From Podospora pseudoanserina (taxonomy: Eukaryota > Ascomycota > Sordariomycetes > Sordariales > Podosporaceae), in the NCBI RefSeq assembly GCF_035222485.1, contig NC_085921.1, forward strand, positions 62,001 to 126,000: a stretch of 64,000 nucleotides of DNA, given 5' to 3'. A program made the position numbers and the translations under genes. How positions within the stretch are numbered: position 1 is the stretch's first letter; each line of letters begins with the position of its first letter. Shown in pieces: positions 1 through 10,280 of the stretch. The notes under the pieces were generated by a model. The model was not told where the DNA came from. It saw nothing but the letters and a program-made list of their open reading frames with translations, and searched no databases.

Positions 1-238
1 GAAGAGATGAGACCAGAAGAAGAGCGTTGGATGATACTGTCACAGTGTAGGAGCCGGTTATTTGCTGACCAGGCGTACACGAGCACATCGAAAATGGGAT
101 AGGAAGCTCCGAAGACGAATCCTTCACGCTGATAAGTTAAGTTATTAGCTCTTTAATAGTGTGTAACATTCACTTTCATAGAAACCGCATTTCCACAAGA
201 GACCAAACCAGTCGGTAAACACCTTGAAGCTCGACAAG

Positions 239-1537
239 ATGCTGTTTGTGGGATTCTGGCTGATGGCCACGGCCTCAGCCGTCGTTATACTTCCAGGGGG
301 AGAACCAAAGCCCTACACAAGCCAGTATCCGATCTTGGCAACAACAGAAGACGCCTACTTTCGTGAATCCGCCCCCAATGAACTTCGGAGCGTCAACAAC
401 ACCATCAAGGTGATTCTGAGCTCACACTCGACCACCAACATATCCAATGATTCCGGGTTGTATCCTTCTGGTGACTCTTTCATTCGCGGCGCAATACAGG
501 CGTGGGGTGAGCATTTGCACCTGGTCGTGCGCCCCGAAGAGGTTTGGTTCACCATTTTGGTGCAGATGAACTTTTATATGACATCTCATGCCGAGGAAGT
601 TCGAGAGCTATTCGTCAATCACCAAGGACAACGGGAGATTCTCGTCGAGGATCTCACATGGTACCGCATTTTAAGCCGTTTCAGAACAGAAATTCAAGCG
701 AGAGTCAAAACCGATTGGTTGATGGACTGGATCATGCCCAACTTCTCAACAACAACCGAGAGCGACGTCATGACGGCCAATATCCTAATGATGGGTCTGA
801 CCAAAGCCTACTTCAAATACATTGGAAAGCCTGTCTGTGGTCTACCATCGGTTACGCTGCTCGGCGAGCTTTCAGACTGGCAGAAGATCCTAGCAAAGCT
901 CGACCGTCTGCCTGACTTTGGCCCGGAGCCAGAAGAATACAAGGCCAGACTCCGTCCTATTCTTTCGAGATTTGTCACAAGCTTCGAACAGCCCGATTCA
1001 CCCGCCACGCAAGAGTTTTGGAACCAAATTGTGACAGGAAGAGCGGGCAAAGTGTGCGGATCACCGCCAGTATTTCTCTCTGGATGGATCACGGGCTTCT
1101 TTTTCTGGAACGAGAACGGCCAGGCTTTCGCGCGTCAAAAAGGCGACATGTTGACACTTGATGGCATCTCCTATCCCGTTCTTGACCTCGAATTTGCACC
1201 AGTGGGATACGCAAGAGCCCCATTTGTGATGCGGAACTACCAAGGTCAAGGGGACTTCCCTGCATACGTCGCGGCTGGCAATCTAGGGAAGCAGGTCACA
1301 GCTGGTCCCCCGGCCGGGTACAAGGAGGCGTTGCTGAGGACTGGTGGCAATGTTAGCCTTGCCGACGACAAGGCTAGGCATGCGACTCTGAGGCCCTTGA
1401 GTGCATGGATGCTGTACGGCCCCCTCAGTCATGAGCCCCGATCAGGGTGGTTCAAGGAGGATGAGTTGATGGATATTCAGATGAGTGTCAAAAAGTACAT
1501 GACTGGAGACACGTGTGGTTTGCTGGCCGCTCCTTGA
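239..1537 (+). CDS. DUF4419 domain protein with signal peptide
   Basis: Single-exon gene of about 432 residues. I start it at the ATG at 239; the frame is open slightly further upstream but has no ATG there. Residues 1-15 (MLFVGFWLMATASAVV) are a short hydrophobic signal peptide, so the product is probably secreted or vacuolar. The body matches the DUF4419 family as I recall it: an N-terminal part ending near EEVWFTILVQMNFYM, then a TDWLMDWIMPNFSTT segment, a GLPSVTLLGELSDWQ segment and a GWITGFFFWNENG segment. The family has no established biochemical function. The protein ends in a clean TGA at 1535-1537. No overlap with neighbours; the nearest downstream gene starts 1 kb away. Family call is from motif memory. 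Confidence 0.85.
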   Translation: MLFVGFWLMATASAVVILPGGEPKPYTSQYPILATTEDAYFRESAPNELRSVNNTIKVILSSHSTTNISNDSGLYPSGDSFIRGAIQAWGEHLHLVVRPEEVWFTILVQMNFYMTSHAEEVRELFVNHQGQREILVEDLTWYRILSRFRTEIQARVKTDWLMDWIMPNFSTTTESDVMTANILMMGLTKAYFKYIGKPVCGLPSVTLLGELSDWQKILAKLDRLPDFGPEPEEYKARLRPILSRFVTSFEQPDSPATQEFWNQIVTGRAGKVCGSPPVFLSGWITGFFFWNENGQAFARQKGDMLTLDGISYPVLDLEFAPVGYARAPFVMRNYQGQGDFPAYVAAGNLGKQVTAGPPAGYKEALLRTGGNVSLADDKARHATLRPLSAWMLYGPLSHEPRSGWFKEDELMDIQMSVKKYMTGDTCGLLAAP

Positions 1538-2539
1538 TGTCAGTTATTGTTAGTTTTCACAGCCTCAAAACAGTGTGGCTCTTTATCCTGCACTGGCTTG
1601 AAACTGCCTCATCCCATGTCTGCCTTGAACTCATGGTGCTGAGGACCCGCTCATACATTATATTGGCCATCCTGAAACATGAACGTATATTTGGGGCTTC
1701 TGCTGGGTCAGCTTCCAATTCCGAGGCCTCTTGATATCTTTACTCGCTACCATACTCTGGGACTACTCCTTACGGCAAAGTTCAAAGCAAAACTGTGCCG
1801 CAGTTCTAGCCAAGTCATTCGACAACCTGCGACCATCACAGTCAGTGCACATCTAGGCGCTCATGGCCCCTGCTTTGTCAGAGGCTTGCAGTGTCCCCAA
1901 CTATTGAATCCTTTGATCCTTCGCCATTAGCCGTGCAAAAAAGGTATAGCTACTTCGCCACTCTACACATGACCTCCTTCAATCAGGTAGATCATCATCC
2001 CAGACTCGAGATACTGACCGGAAGTCTCGGAAACCGTATTGCATATGCATTGCTCTTGGCATCAGCAAGGCGTGCAAGGTGTAGGTCTTGAATTCCCATC
2101 ATTTGACCTTTGCCAAGTTGAGGACTGAGTTGTCAGCCCTTGTGGTCATATCTACCAGAACAATTCTATGGAAAAGCAATCTTGTCATTGACCGAGAAGG
2201 AGCGGTGAAAGATACCAGAGGACACCAAAGTGCGTAGTTGCCATAAGGTATGAGGTATCAGGAGCTACGTCTCTGGCCTGAGGTTTTCCAAGTTGCTCGT
2301 GCGAGACCACACAGACAACCCCGTAATTTGAATACAATGATTATAAAAGTAAGTACTTGGCAGTACTGCAAAGGATTCAGGCACAGCAAGACCCATGACT
2401 GTTGATGGTGTCGGTGAGCATAAACCTGGCAGATAGGTAGGCAAGGGAGGTAGGTAGGCAACTATATGTATCTGTAAGAGACGAGAACTAGAATTACCAT
2501 GCAGCTGCTGAAAATTTCACAGATACACCTTACTCCAAC
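1538..2539. other. intergenic region, no gene seen
   Basis: About 1 kb between the DUF4419 gene and the S8 protease gene. Short open frames exist but show no conserved domain or fungal codon bias. It should hold the 3' UTR of the first gene and the promoter of the second. Near 2429-2460 there is a run of repeated GGTAGG/GGTAGGTA units, one of several such clusters in intergenic DNA of this window. Confidence 0.5.
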
Positions 2540-4098
2540 ATGCTTCAATTCAGAGTCCAACTTGCCCTTTGCTGGCTTCTAGGCGCTGTTTCTCTCTCAA
2601 CTACTCGCGCGTTATCCACCCCTTCCAGCCGAACAGTGTCACCAGGAAATTCGATTATTCCCCGATCGTCGATTGCCGTCAAGATTGATAGAACAGCCGC
2701 GGTGTCCTCGCGCTCTCTGGGCGGTATCAAGTCCGTCGAACAACTGGTTCGAAACGCTCAAAGAGACTCTCGGCTGAGCAAAAGAGAGGTAGAATTCACC
2801 GTTCATCCTCTTATCACCACCGTGTCACCAAAAAGAATCACTCAGTTGGTCGAGAGAGCGACTGTCCTTACCCCAGACTACGTCCCAACAGATTTCAGCA
2901 CATGGTATCAAGTCCTTTTTCCGGAACCCGAGAGCGAGGACAACCAAACTCTCCATGATCTTCTGGCTACGCTCTCTGGCTACCAAGAGGTAGCAAGCTG
3001 CCATCCACTCGGTGGCGGCATCCTCCCCGCTGTGGACCCCAGCAATGACCCCCTATTTCCAAGCCAGGGCTATATGACGCCAGCAGGGGAGGGTATCAAC
3101 GCGCCATATGCATGGGGATTCCCCGGTGGCGATGGAGCCAACACTACCATCATCGACATTGAGAGGGGTTGGAAGCTGGATCATGAGGATTTGGTACGCT
3201 ACATCTATCCATCTCCCTTGGTAGCTTGTCACGCTCTTACTAACAGACACGATGTTGACAGGCGGATGCTAATATCACACTTCTAGCCGGGTTGAATGTC
3301 AAAGACAGATATCAGTCCAATTACCGGCACGGAACAGCCGTTCTCGGTGAAATGCTCATGGTGGACAACAACATTGGCGGCGTGGGCATCATCCCTGGAG
3401 CTCAGGGGCATGTTGTCGGGGTGACGCGTGTTGTCGGCGGCGGCCCTTTTGAGAATTATCCCGAGGCCATCTTGGATGCCATCGATGCTCTTGGCTTTGG
3501 AGATGCGATATTGCTTGAAATCCAGGTTCCCGATGCCAACGGCAACATGTTTCCCGTCGAAATCATCGATGCCGTGTTCGACGCCATCTCCCTTGCAACC
3601 TCACTGGGAATTACGGTCGTTGAGCCAGCTGGCAACGGTCAGCAAGACCTGGATGCTCCAATCCTTCGCATCGGCAGCGCAACCCCAGCGTCTATTCTCA
3701 ACCCAAGTAGTCCCGAGTTCCGCGATTCGGGCGCCATCATGGTTAGCGCAGCGACGTCGACGATACCTCGGACCAGAGTACTCGAGTCCAATTACGGGGC
3801 ACGCATCGATGTGCATGCCTGGGGCGAAAACATTCTCACCGCCTCAGTTGCGGGTTCGGCCGACGATATCGACACCTATTTGCCCTTTGACGGCACATCA
3901 GGAGCCGCTCCCATCATTGCCGGCGCAGCCCTCAGCGTTCAGGGGATGATCAGTGCCAACCGCGGGACAAAGTTGGATGCATTTGTACTCCGAGACCTGA
4001 TCAAGATTGATGGAACACCCACCTCTAATCCATCCGTCGACAAGCTAGGAGTGCAGCCTGACCTTCGTGCGCTCATTGACGGAGGCCATCTTTCGTAG
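2540..4098 (+). CDS. secreted subtilisin-like serine protease (S8), two exons
   Basis: Exons 2540-3193 and 3262-4098 give about 496 residues. The 68-bp intron has donor GTACGC, a TACTAAC branch site and acceptor CAG; removing it joins DHEDL to ADANITLLAG in frame, whereas reading through hits a stop. A signal peptide is present (LALCWLLGAVSLSTTRALS). The catalytic triad of family S8 is visible: Asp in IIDIERGWKLDHEDL, His in YRHGTAVLGE and Ser in FDGTSGAAPIIAG; the oxyanion Asn lies in VEPAGNGQQ. The Asp motif (IDIE) departs from the usual DTG of fungal subtilisins and resembles a branch I associate with bacteria. About 190 residues precede the Asp, enough for a propeptide. Role: extracellular proteolysis (inference from family and signal peptide). 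Confidence 0.88.
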
Positions 4099-4438
4099 TC
4101 AGAAATTATTTCTCTACCTTATTAGTCTATGGAGTAATAGTAGCTACCTACTTTGCTTATTTTCTCATCATGAGAGTCTGTAAAATGCACTTACTCCGTC
4201 TGAGTACCTTATGTACAGTTTGAACCTGCCCTGACATCAGTCCAACGCCCCGAATCCTGCACATCGCTGACCGAAAACAGTTACACCTAGCAGTATCGTG
4301 TGTCAGCACGTAAACCTAGGAAAGACACGTTGGAGGCCAACAGGCTTAAAAGGCGACTTTGCCTGCTCTCCCAGCCAACTGTCCCTCTTCAAGTTCATCC
4401 AACGTAAAGTACCTAGCCCAATCTCTAACTCTTGAAGC
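4099..4438. other. intergenic region, no gene seen
   Basis: 340 bp between the protease and lipocalin-like genes. AT-richer than flanking coding DNA. No open frame of interest; presumed 3' UTR plus a short promoter. Confidence 0.4.
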
Positions 4439-4952
4439 ATGAAACCCCAAGCTATCCTTTCGGCGCTGGCGGGAAGTTATGAGCTGCTCAATATCACCAG
4501 AAACAGAGCCAACGACAGCGTTGAGATACCAACCGCCCGAAGCCCATATGCCTTCACTGGTCTGCTCATATACACAAGCAGCGGCTACATGTCCGCGCAC
4601 ATGACATCGTTCAATGTCTCCAACCTTCCCGACGACGGAGCAAACATGGTCTGGCCCCCTCGAAATACCACAGATCTTGACGACGCGTGGGCCGTTGTCG
4701 CCAAAACTACGCTTGCATATGCTGGCACCTTGTCGATTAATCCAGAGGATCCGTCCACCGAAGAGTCCGGAGCTGTCCTGCATGGCCCGCTTCATGTCAC
4801 AAACATGCCCGCATGGGTCGGTGCGACTCAAACGGAATTAAAGGGTGGTGAAGCACAAAGGCCAAAACGGGTGCACATTCTTGAGACTCAGCGCACCTGT
4901 GAACGCAGACGCTACGGTTGAGGATACGCTTTGGTGGAGAAAACTAGACTGA
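4439..4952 (+). pseudogene. lipocalin-like (Lipocalin_5) protein, frame broken near the 3' end
   Basis: From the ATG at 4439 the frame reads as a fungal lipocalin-like protein: a start AILSALAGSYELL, then FTGLLIYTSSGYMSAHM and HVTNMPAWVGATQTE, which fit the small beta-barrel family Lipocalin_5 (often beside biosynthetic enzymes; biochemical role unclear). The uninterrupted frame ends at 4921 with an Arg/Lys-rich tail unlike the family. The +1 frame from 4860 instead reads FLRLSAPVNADATVEDTLWW and stops at 4952, which looks like the expected last strands. So the frame must shift by one base between about 4830 and 4862. A 40-bp intron (4821-4860) would also restore frame but has no branch site and would delete conserved residues. 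Either a real frameshift or a sequence error. Confidence 0.6.
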
Positions 4953-5090
4953 TGGTGTTGGGGCTTAACGTGACTGCTTATTCGCCATTGAAACAGTACT
5001 CCAGGACAAGATGTACCTAGCTTTTGATCATTCTTCAAAGGTAATAATTGATGCTGTTGTTTGAGTGGCAGACAAACTAACGCAAGCAAT

Positions 5091-6037
5091 TCAAGCATCT
5101 GTTCTCCGCCAGCTGCTTTTCTGCATGTAATCTCTTCCACCGCCGTGTACCTCTCTCGCCTTGTGGTCAATCTGGCTACCCCCTCCAGATGACTGGCTTT
5201 GGCCATGCTGGTTAGGGCCTCTCCCATCTCGAGCTATGGAGAGACGAACGACCACTCCATTCATTGCCGTGCCGCTCAGCTCCTTGACAGCACGGTCAAC
5301 TTCCTCGCGGGAGCCAAGGTCAACATAACAGTGATGGTGGTTCCCAGGCGTAGATCGGAGCGAGTATGGAACCACGCACTTGTCGATGGCGACGCTAAAA
5401 CGTGCGGTCAATCCATCTGGACATGTTTGAAGATGACATGCTTGGGAGCATGGACTTACACGTCGAAGCCCGAAAAAAAGCTGCGAATCTCAGGGTCGTT
5501 GTGTTCCTGGTCAATCATTTTGTCGAGGCCATCGATGCGGATGCGGGTGCTGTCCTTGTTGGAGTAACTTTGCAGACGATTCAGGGCAGCATACGGCCCT
5601 TGCTGGTCTTCTGTTTGCTCTCTTGGGGAATTCCAACCCCGAAATCCCGCGCCATCCTTCCGTTCTGAGGCGCCGTCGGCACCTTTCCAATCACCCCATC
5701 TCTGGAACACAGGTCGAAATTCAGCGGAGCTCTGGTCTCCACGCGATGATCTCCCATGTCCCTTGGGTACACAGGGGCCCAGCTTGACGACCCTCCCGAG
5801 GATTGATTGGCCCGCAAGCGCCTCCAAAGCGTAGGCAGCCTCTTGGTGTGATGGAAAGTCGACGAAACAGTACCCTCGGTTTCGACCACTGATAGGATCG
5901 ATCGAAATATGGATTTTCTGAAAGCTGTTGAGGTTGGCCCCGACGAGCAATTCCTCCACATCTGCCGGTTTGGCAAAATAGTCCAAACTACCAACATAAA
6001 TCCGATTGAAGTCAGTGGGGACGGCAGTGTTCAGCTC
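5091..6037 (-). CDS. RNA-binding protein with two RRM domains; first exon unresolved
   Basis: Coding on the minus strand from about 6037 to 5460 and 5394 to 5091. The 65-bp intron 5395-5459 (donor GTAAGT, acceptor TTTTAG) joins FSGFDV to VAIDKCVVPY in frame. RRM1 has RNP2-like RIYVGSLDYF and RNP1 RGYCFVDF; RRM2 starts at TRIRIDGLD and ends VVRLSIARD, with a degenerate RNP1 (HHHCYVDL). The tail is Gly/Arg/Ser-rich. Likely a nuclear or cytoplasmic RNA-binding protein. The frame is open up to 6037 but contains no ATG before the upstream stop at 6038-6040, so a small 5' exon must lie further right; I could not locate it. The first RRM itself begins only about 17 residues into the visible exon, so little protein is missing. 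Confidence 0.7.
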
Positions 6038-6497
6038 TTAATCATCGTGACGCCTCACCATCTTTAAGTTAATGGCTATTGTCGAGTACTGTCTATGCGC
6101 AAGAGCAAGAAGATTTTACTGCTGGAGGTGGCGCGAAAGCCCTCCCACAATTTTAGGTTAAACCGCACGTCAGAGTGGGTCAACAATGCATTGGCGGGCA
6201 AGCTTGAATGAGGTACCAACCCTACCTTAGTACCTTAGGGAAGAACGTCCAAGAGAGACAGACAGTCAAAGTGAACCAATGCGAGACAAGGCCTTGATGT
6301 TTGTTCTGAGTATAAAGTTCAATCACATGTCACAGCAGATCACTGTCACACTGACAGCGCCGAACACAGCTTCTCATCACATGGGAAGCTCTGCGCCTTC
6401 TCTGTAGTTGGGCATACTGTTGTGTGTCCACGTTGCTGCCAGCTTTTTGTAAAGGTAGAGGCTGTATTCGAATCATATAGGTACTCATACTAGATGC
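6038..6497. other. intergenic region, probably holds the RRM gene first exon
   Basis: 460 bp between the RRM gene (reading left) and the 3' end of the monooxygenase gene (also reading left). It must contain the missing 5' exon and promoter of the RRM gene. A CCTTAGTACCTTAGG-type repeat lies at about 6224-6239. Nothing else recognised. Confidence 0.4.
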
Positions 6498-7682
6498 CTA
6501 GACCGTCAAACTGGTCTCCTCATCAATAACAATGCCAAACTGTTTCACCGCAGTTGAGTAACTCTCACGAACCGCTTCGCTGGCATAGATCCTCATCTCC
6601 TTTTCGTAACGCTCTGTGACCCCTGCCTTGTATCCGCCAGCTTCACGCAAGAGACGACCAATTAGTGCAGAGTCTCTTACAACAGTGTTGGCACCGATGC
6701 CACCAGCTGGAGTCATGGAATGAACAGAGTCACCAATGACGGTGACGCGTGGTTGGTTTGGCCAGTCAGGAACACCTGAGGGTGTTGAACAGGTGATCTT
6801 CCAAAATGCGGTCTCAGACTCGTTCATGTCTTCGAATAGCGGTCTAAAGCGAGGGTGCCACTTCTGTGTCAGAGATTTGGCGATGTCTGCTGCCGTCCTG
6901 CCCACGATGGTGTAGTCATCATTTGGAGCCCGAATTACGCCGGGGTGACCACCCATAGTCCAGCCGAAAGAGACGCTTGGATCATCCATCTCTTCAGGGC
7001 GGACGTTCGTAATGACGAAAACAGACCCTTCTGGGCGTGTATCGTCCAGCAACCGAAAGACTCCCTCGCCGAGGCCTTTGAAGGATGCGCTCGGCGTCTG
7101 CCCGTGAGTCCCTCTCGCGCCTGTGTCATAGACCTTCAGCTTCCCTTCTGAAAGTTGCTTGGAAACCTTGGAGTAAATCCCTTCTCCGCCAACTAACAAG
7201 GGGCCTTCGACAGACCTAGTCCCATCCGCAAAGATGGCTTGTACCCCGTCTTCAGTGACTTCATAGCCCATCACATGCTTTCCCCACTCAATGTTGTCCT
7301 CGCAACCTTGGGCAAATATTTTTCGCATGTCACTCCTGGAAATCCCAATCGTTTTGCCTCCTCCCTGTCGCGATACTAGCGCCGGTGGGACCAAGTGATG
7401 CTCGATCTGCTCTCCGGTCACGGCGTTAAACGATGCAAATCCGAGCCCGCCCGTCTTGCCACAGGTGTCCCAGAATCACTGCCAAGTCTCGGGATCCAAG
7501 ACGGCCTGGATGGCATTCAAGCCTTCAGAAGATAAGCGAAGCCGGTAACCCTGAGCACGAAAAACAAATGAAGCATCTCGTTCAAAGACCCTGTAGGGAA
7601 TACCGGAGAGCCTCAGCGACTGTGCTAATAAGAGGGAGGCGATGCCCGCACCAGCGATAAGGATGGGTTTTCTGTCGGTCAT
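6498..7682 (-). pseudogene. FAD-dependent aromatic-ring monooxygenase with one in-frame TGA
   Basis: Start ATG at 7682 (MTDRKPILIAGAGIASLLLA), an FAD-binding GxGxxG-type fold; the GD motif GDSVHSMTPAGGIGAN near the C-terminus binds FAD ribityl phosphate. Length about 394 codons, normal for single-component flavin hydroxylases of secondary or aromatic metabolism. A TGA at 7476-7478 interrupts the frame after DPETWQ, yet the same frame continues immediately with FWDTCGKTGGLGFASFNAV and the rest of the enzyme, so this is a lone nonsense codon and not an intron. CGA to TGA is the simplest origin. If real it truncates the enzyme to 68 residues. It is divergent from the SDR at 8393, with which it may share a promoter and pathway (inference). 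Confidence 0.75.
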
Positions 7683-8392
7683 TGTTGGCGGTGCACCTTT
7701 GTTTCAAGGATGCAGGTGCCTATGGAAGAGAGCCGATATTCGAGAGTCTGGGAGCAGGCATGCTCTTGTGATCAAATCACGCCCCGAGCATTTGTTGGAG
7801 TCATCTACATGTCGGTGAGCCCCTCTACTTGCTGCATGCCATTATTAATGTGTTAATAAATTCAGGCATGGGCTGACAAATCGCGGCAATCGCGTAATGA
7901 CCATTGCTGGTACACGATAAGCCTGAGATTGGACGAATGTACCTTCTTGTGGCTTTTGCACTTGACCTCTTCGACACTTTATGAAAATAAAGGAATATAG
8001 AATAAGATTGAATAGTAAAAACCCCAAAACATACTTCAATCCTAGCCTGGCAGAATGCTCTTTTCCACCGAATTGTAGTGGCTGGTCCGTGTTCATAACC
8101 CTCATGGATTTATCTTCCAAGTCAAGGTATCAGATTAAAAGCCAGCAAAGAGAAAAGAGACTGGGCCGGGTATCCACTTACACCCGACGCCCTGACGCTT
8201 TCCCTCTTTCAACCACACGGCAGAACTTTTGACCGACGGCATTTGCAAGGGCCTTGTGGTGGGATTAGTTCGGGGCTCACAAGAAGCTTCGTCATCTTGA
8301 TCAACAGAACTCGCCCGGCCACATTCCTTCGTTTTGCCAATTCGCCCACACCATACTCGCAACCACCAAACTGCACGCAACGATAACTCACC
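7683..8392. promoter_or_regulatory. shared intergenic promoter region, FAD monooxygenase / SDR
   Basis: 710 bp separating two divergently transcribed oxidoreductase genes, so both promoters must lie here. No open frame of interest. No specific factor site can be assigned with confidence. Confidence 0.4.
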
Positions 8393-9250
8393 ATGTCTAC
8401 TAGAGCCCTTGTTGTCGGCGGTACGAACGGTATCGGATATGCCATGGCATGCCGAATCGCCATCGACAACCCGTCATCCACCGTGATCATCAGCGGTCGC
8501 AATAAGCCAGCCATGATTCCTCACCCCAACATCGAGTTCCTTGCTGTTGACGCCTCATCCATGCTTCAAATCAAGCAGTACACAGACAAAATCATAACTT
8601 CCCACAGGGCCCAGAAGCTCGATTTTCTCATCATGACGCAGGGTATTTTCACCATGGCCGGCCGTACAGAAACCACCGAGGGCATCGACAACAAGATGGC
8701 TCTCCACTATTATGGCAAACAACTTCTCATCAGAGAACTTCTCCCAGTGCTGAAAGATAATGCCAGGGTGATAATTGTTCTGGATGGCAAAAACGGTGCC
8801 CCAGTGAAGCTGGACTGGAACGATCTGGATTTGAAAAGGACTTACAGCTTGCCCAGTGCTGCCTACCACTGCATCTCGATGAATGATTCCATGATCCAGT
8901 TCCACGCCGCACAGCAACAGCAGAACGGAAACTCAAAAAGGCACTTTGTTCATGCCTACCCCGGCGTGGTGGCGTCCAACATCATGGTGGGCCTGCCTTG
9001 GTATCTGCGCGGGCCATCTCAGATCCTGATGAAGATAGCAGCGGTGTCAACAGACACATGTGCTGAGTATTTGTTGCAAGGAGTATCTGAGGTCACCCAG
9101 AAGGCCGAGAAGGAGGGAAGGTTTTGGAGCAATATTGATCAGAAAGGGCGAGCGGTACCAGACAAGGCAATCTGGACTGAGGAGCAGCTCAAGTCAGTAT
9201 CTGACCACACCTGGACATTGATTGACAGTGCACTCAAGTGTACTGCCTGA
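8393..9250 (+). CDS. short-chain dehydrogenase/reductase (SDR)
   Basis: Single-exon, 285 residues, ATG at 8393 in a good context (CTCACCATG). Rossmann cofactor motif GGTNGIGYAMA sits at residues 9-19, fitting NAD(P)H binding. MTQGIFTMAGR corresponds to the NNAG-type strand (degenerate). The usual Tyr-x3-Lys active site is not intact: the expected place reads AYHCISMNDSMIQFHA, with Tyr but no Lys four residues on. The following MNDSMIQ helix is typical of a fungal SDR subgroup. The substrate is unknown. It is transcribed away from the broken flavin monooxygenase at 6498-7682; a two-enzyme oxidation module is possible but unproven. Confidence 0.85.
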   Translation: MSTRALVVGGTNGIGYAMACRIAIDNPSSTVIISGRNKPAMIPHPNIEFLAVDASSMLQIKQYTDKIITSHRAQKLDFLIMTQGIFTMAGRTETTEGIDNKMALHYYGKQLLIRELLPVLKDNARVIIVLDGKNGAPVKLDWNDLDLKRTYSLPSAAYHCISMNDSMIQFHAAQQQQNGNSKRHFVHAYPGVVASNIMVGLPWYLRGPSQILMKIAAVSTDTCAEYLLQGVSEVTQKAEKEGRFWSNIDQKGRAVPDKAIWTEEQLKSVSDHTWTLIDSALKCTA

Positions 9251-9348
9251 GCTATTCTCACGTGGCAGATTTGGGAAGATTTCATCAGTGCCTATAGACC
9301 TTTCCTTGATATCATTATCTACCTAGTCAAGATTTCTGAAAGTCTGAT

Positions 9349-10280
9349 TCATCGCTGAATAAGAATGGCCGCTTCAGTTCCATCGTCCGGCTTCTTTGTT
9401 TCCAGTGTATGTTTGAGCCAGCATTGGGGACCATCGTTGAAGACGACACCCACACAGCCTGTTTTGTCGGCGCAAACCTTGATGCAGTCTGTCAAGCTCG
9501 CTACTATCTTGTCTTTTACCAATCCAAACCCGGGATTGGTGTCCCCGAAAGCATAATTGACGTCGCAAAGTCGTTGGAACCTGAGCTCACCACGCGAGGG
9601 CGAAGAGACATCAAGGTTGAGCCGGTCCACACCAGGGCACTCCATCGTGACAGGACCGCTCGGGGAGTCCACTGTTCTAGCCGGCACTGAAGGGGTAGGC
9701 GTGGTCGTGGTTGTTGCTAATGTCGGTGTTGGTGTTGGTGTCAAGTCCGGCCCAGTTGTAGTCTCTGGAGCAATAGCTGGTGACGTCGGCGATGATAGTG
9801 CCGTGTTGGAACTGCCTGTGACCGTCGCATTGGTACTCACTGCGTCTTCATGCGATACGCTAAAGAGGGTGGATAGATCAGCGGCTGGAAAAGGACATTC
9901 TAGTGTCTCTCATGGGTAAAGCGTCGTCCATTGACTCACCTGGTGTTGCCTGCCGTTTTGATGGCTCCGGTTGTCATGGCTCCTAGAAGACCAGCAAGAA
10001 TGGCGATTATCATGAGGGCTACGAGAGCCACCCATGTAACCGGCTTTTTCCAAAAAGGCCGACCAGGCTTTTCAGGTATTCCCGATTCATATCCTGCCAG
10101 CTCGTGTGGATATGCTGGTGGCATCTGACTCGGTACTATAGACGGCCGGTGATAGACCGGCTCATGTTTCGCGAGGACCTCGGGGAACAGTGTATGTGGG
10201 TTGTCGTGTGGAATGAGGCCATCGTTGTATGGCATGATCGGCGGAATCGCTTGACGTGGCGGTGTGTAGTTGCTGGCCAT
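9349..10280 (-). CDS. single-pass membrane protein, Ser/Thr/Pro-rich stalk and small Cys domain
   Basis: Exons 10280-9940 and 9859-9349; the 80-bp intron has donor GTGAGT and acceptor TTTAG, with phase 2 matching. Product about 283 residues. Residues 1-75 are a Pro-rich cytoplasmic region; WVALVALMIIAILAGLLGAM is one transmembrane helix at about residues 82-101. Then comes a long Thr/Pro/Ser stalk (likely O-glycosylated) and a C-terminal domain with paired cysteines: SLTDCIKVCADKTGCVGVVF and QCWLKH. That pattern resembles fungal PAN/apple-like modules, but the match is weak. Likely a type II plasma-membrane or wall-facing protein; no function known. Confidence 0.75.
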
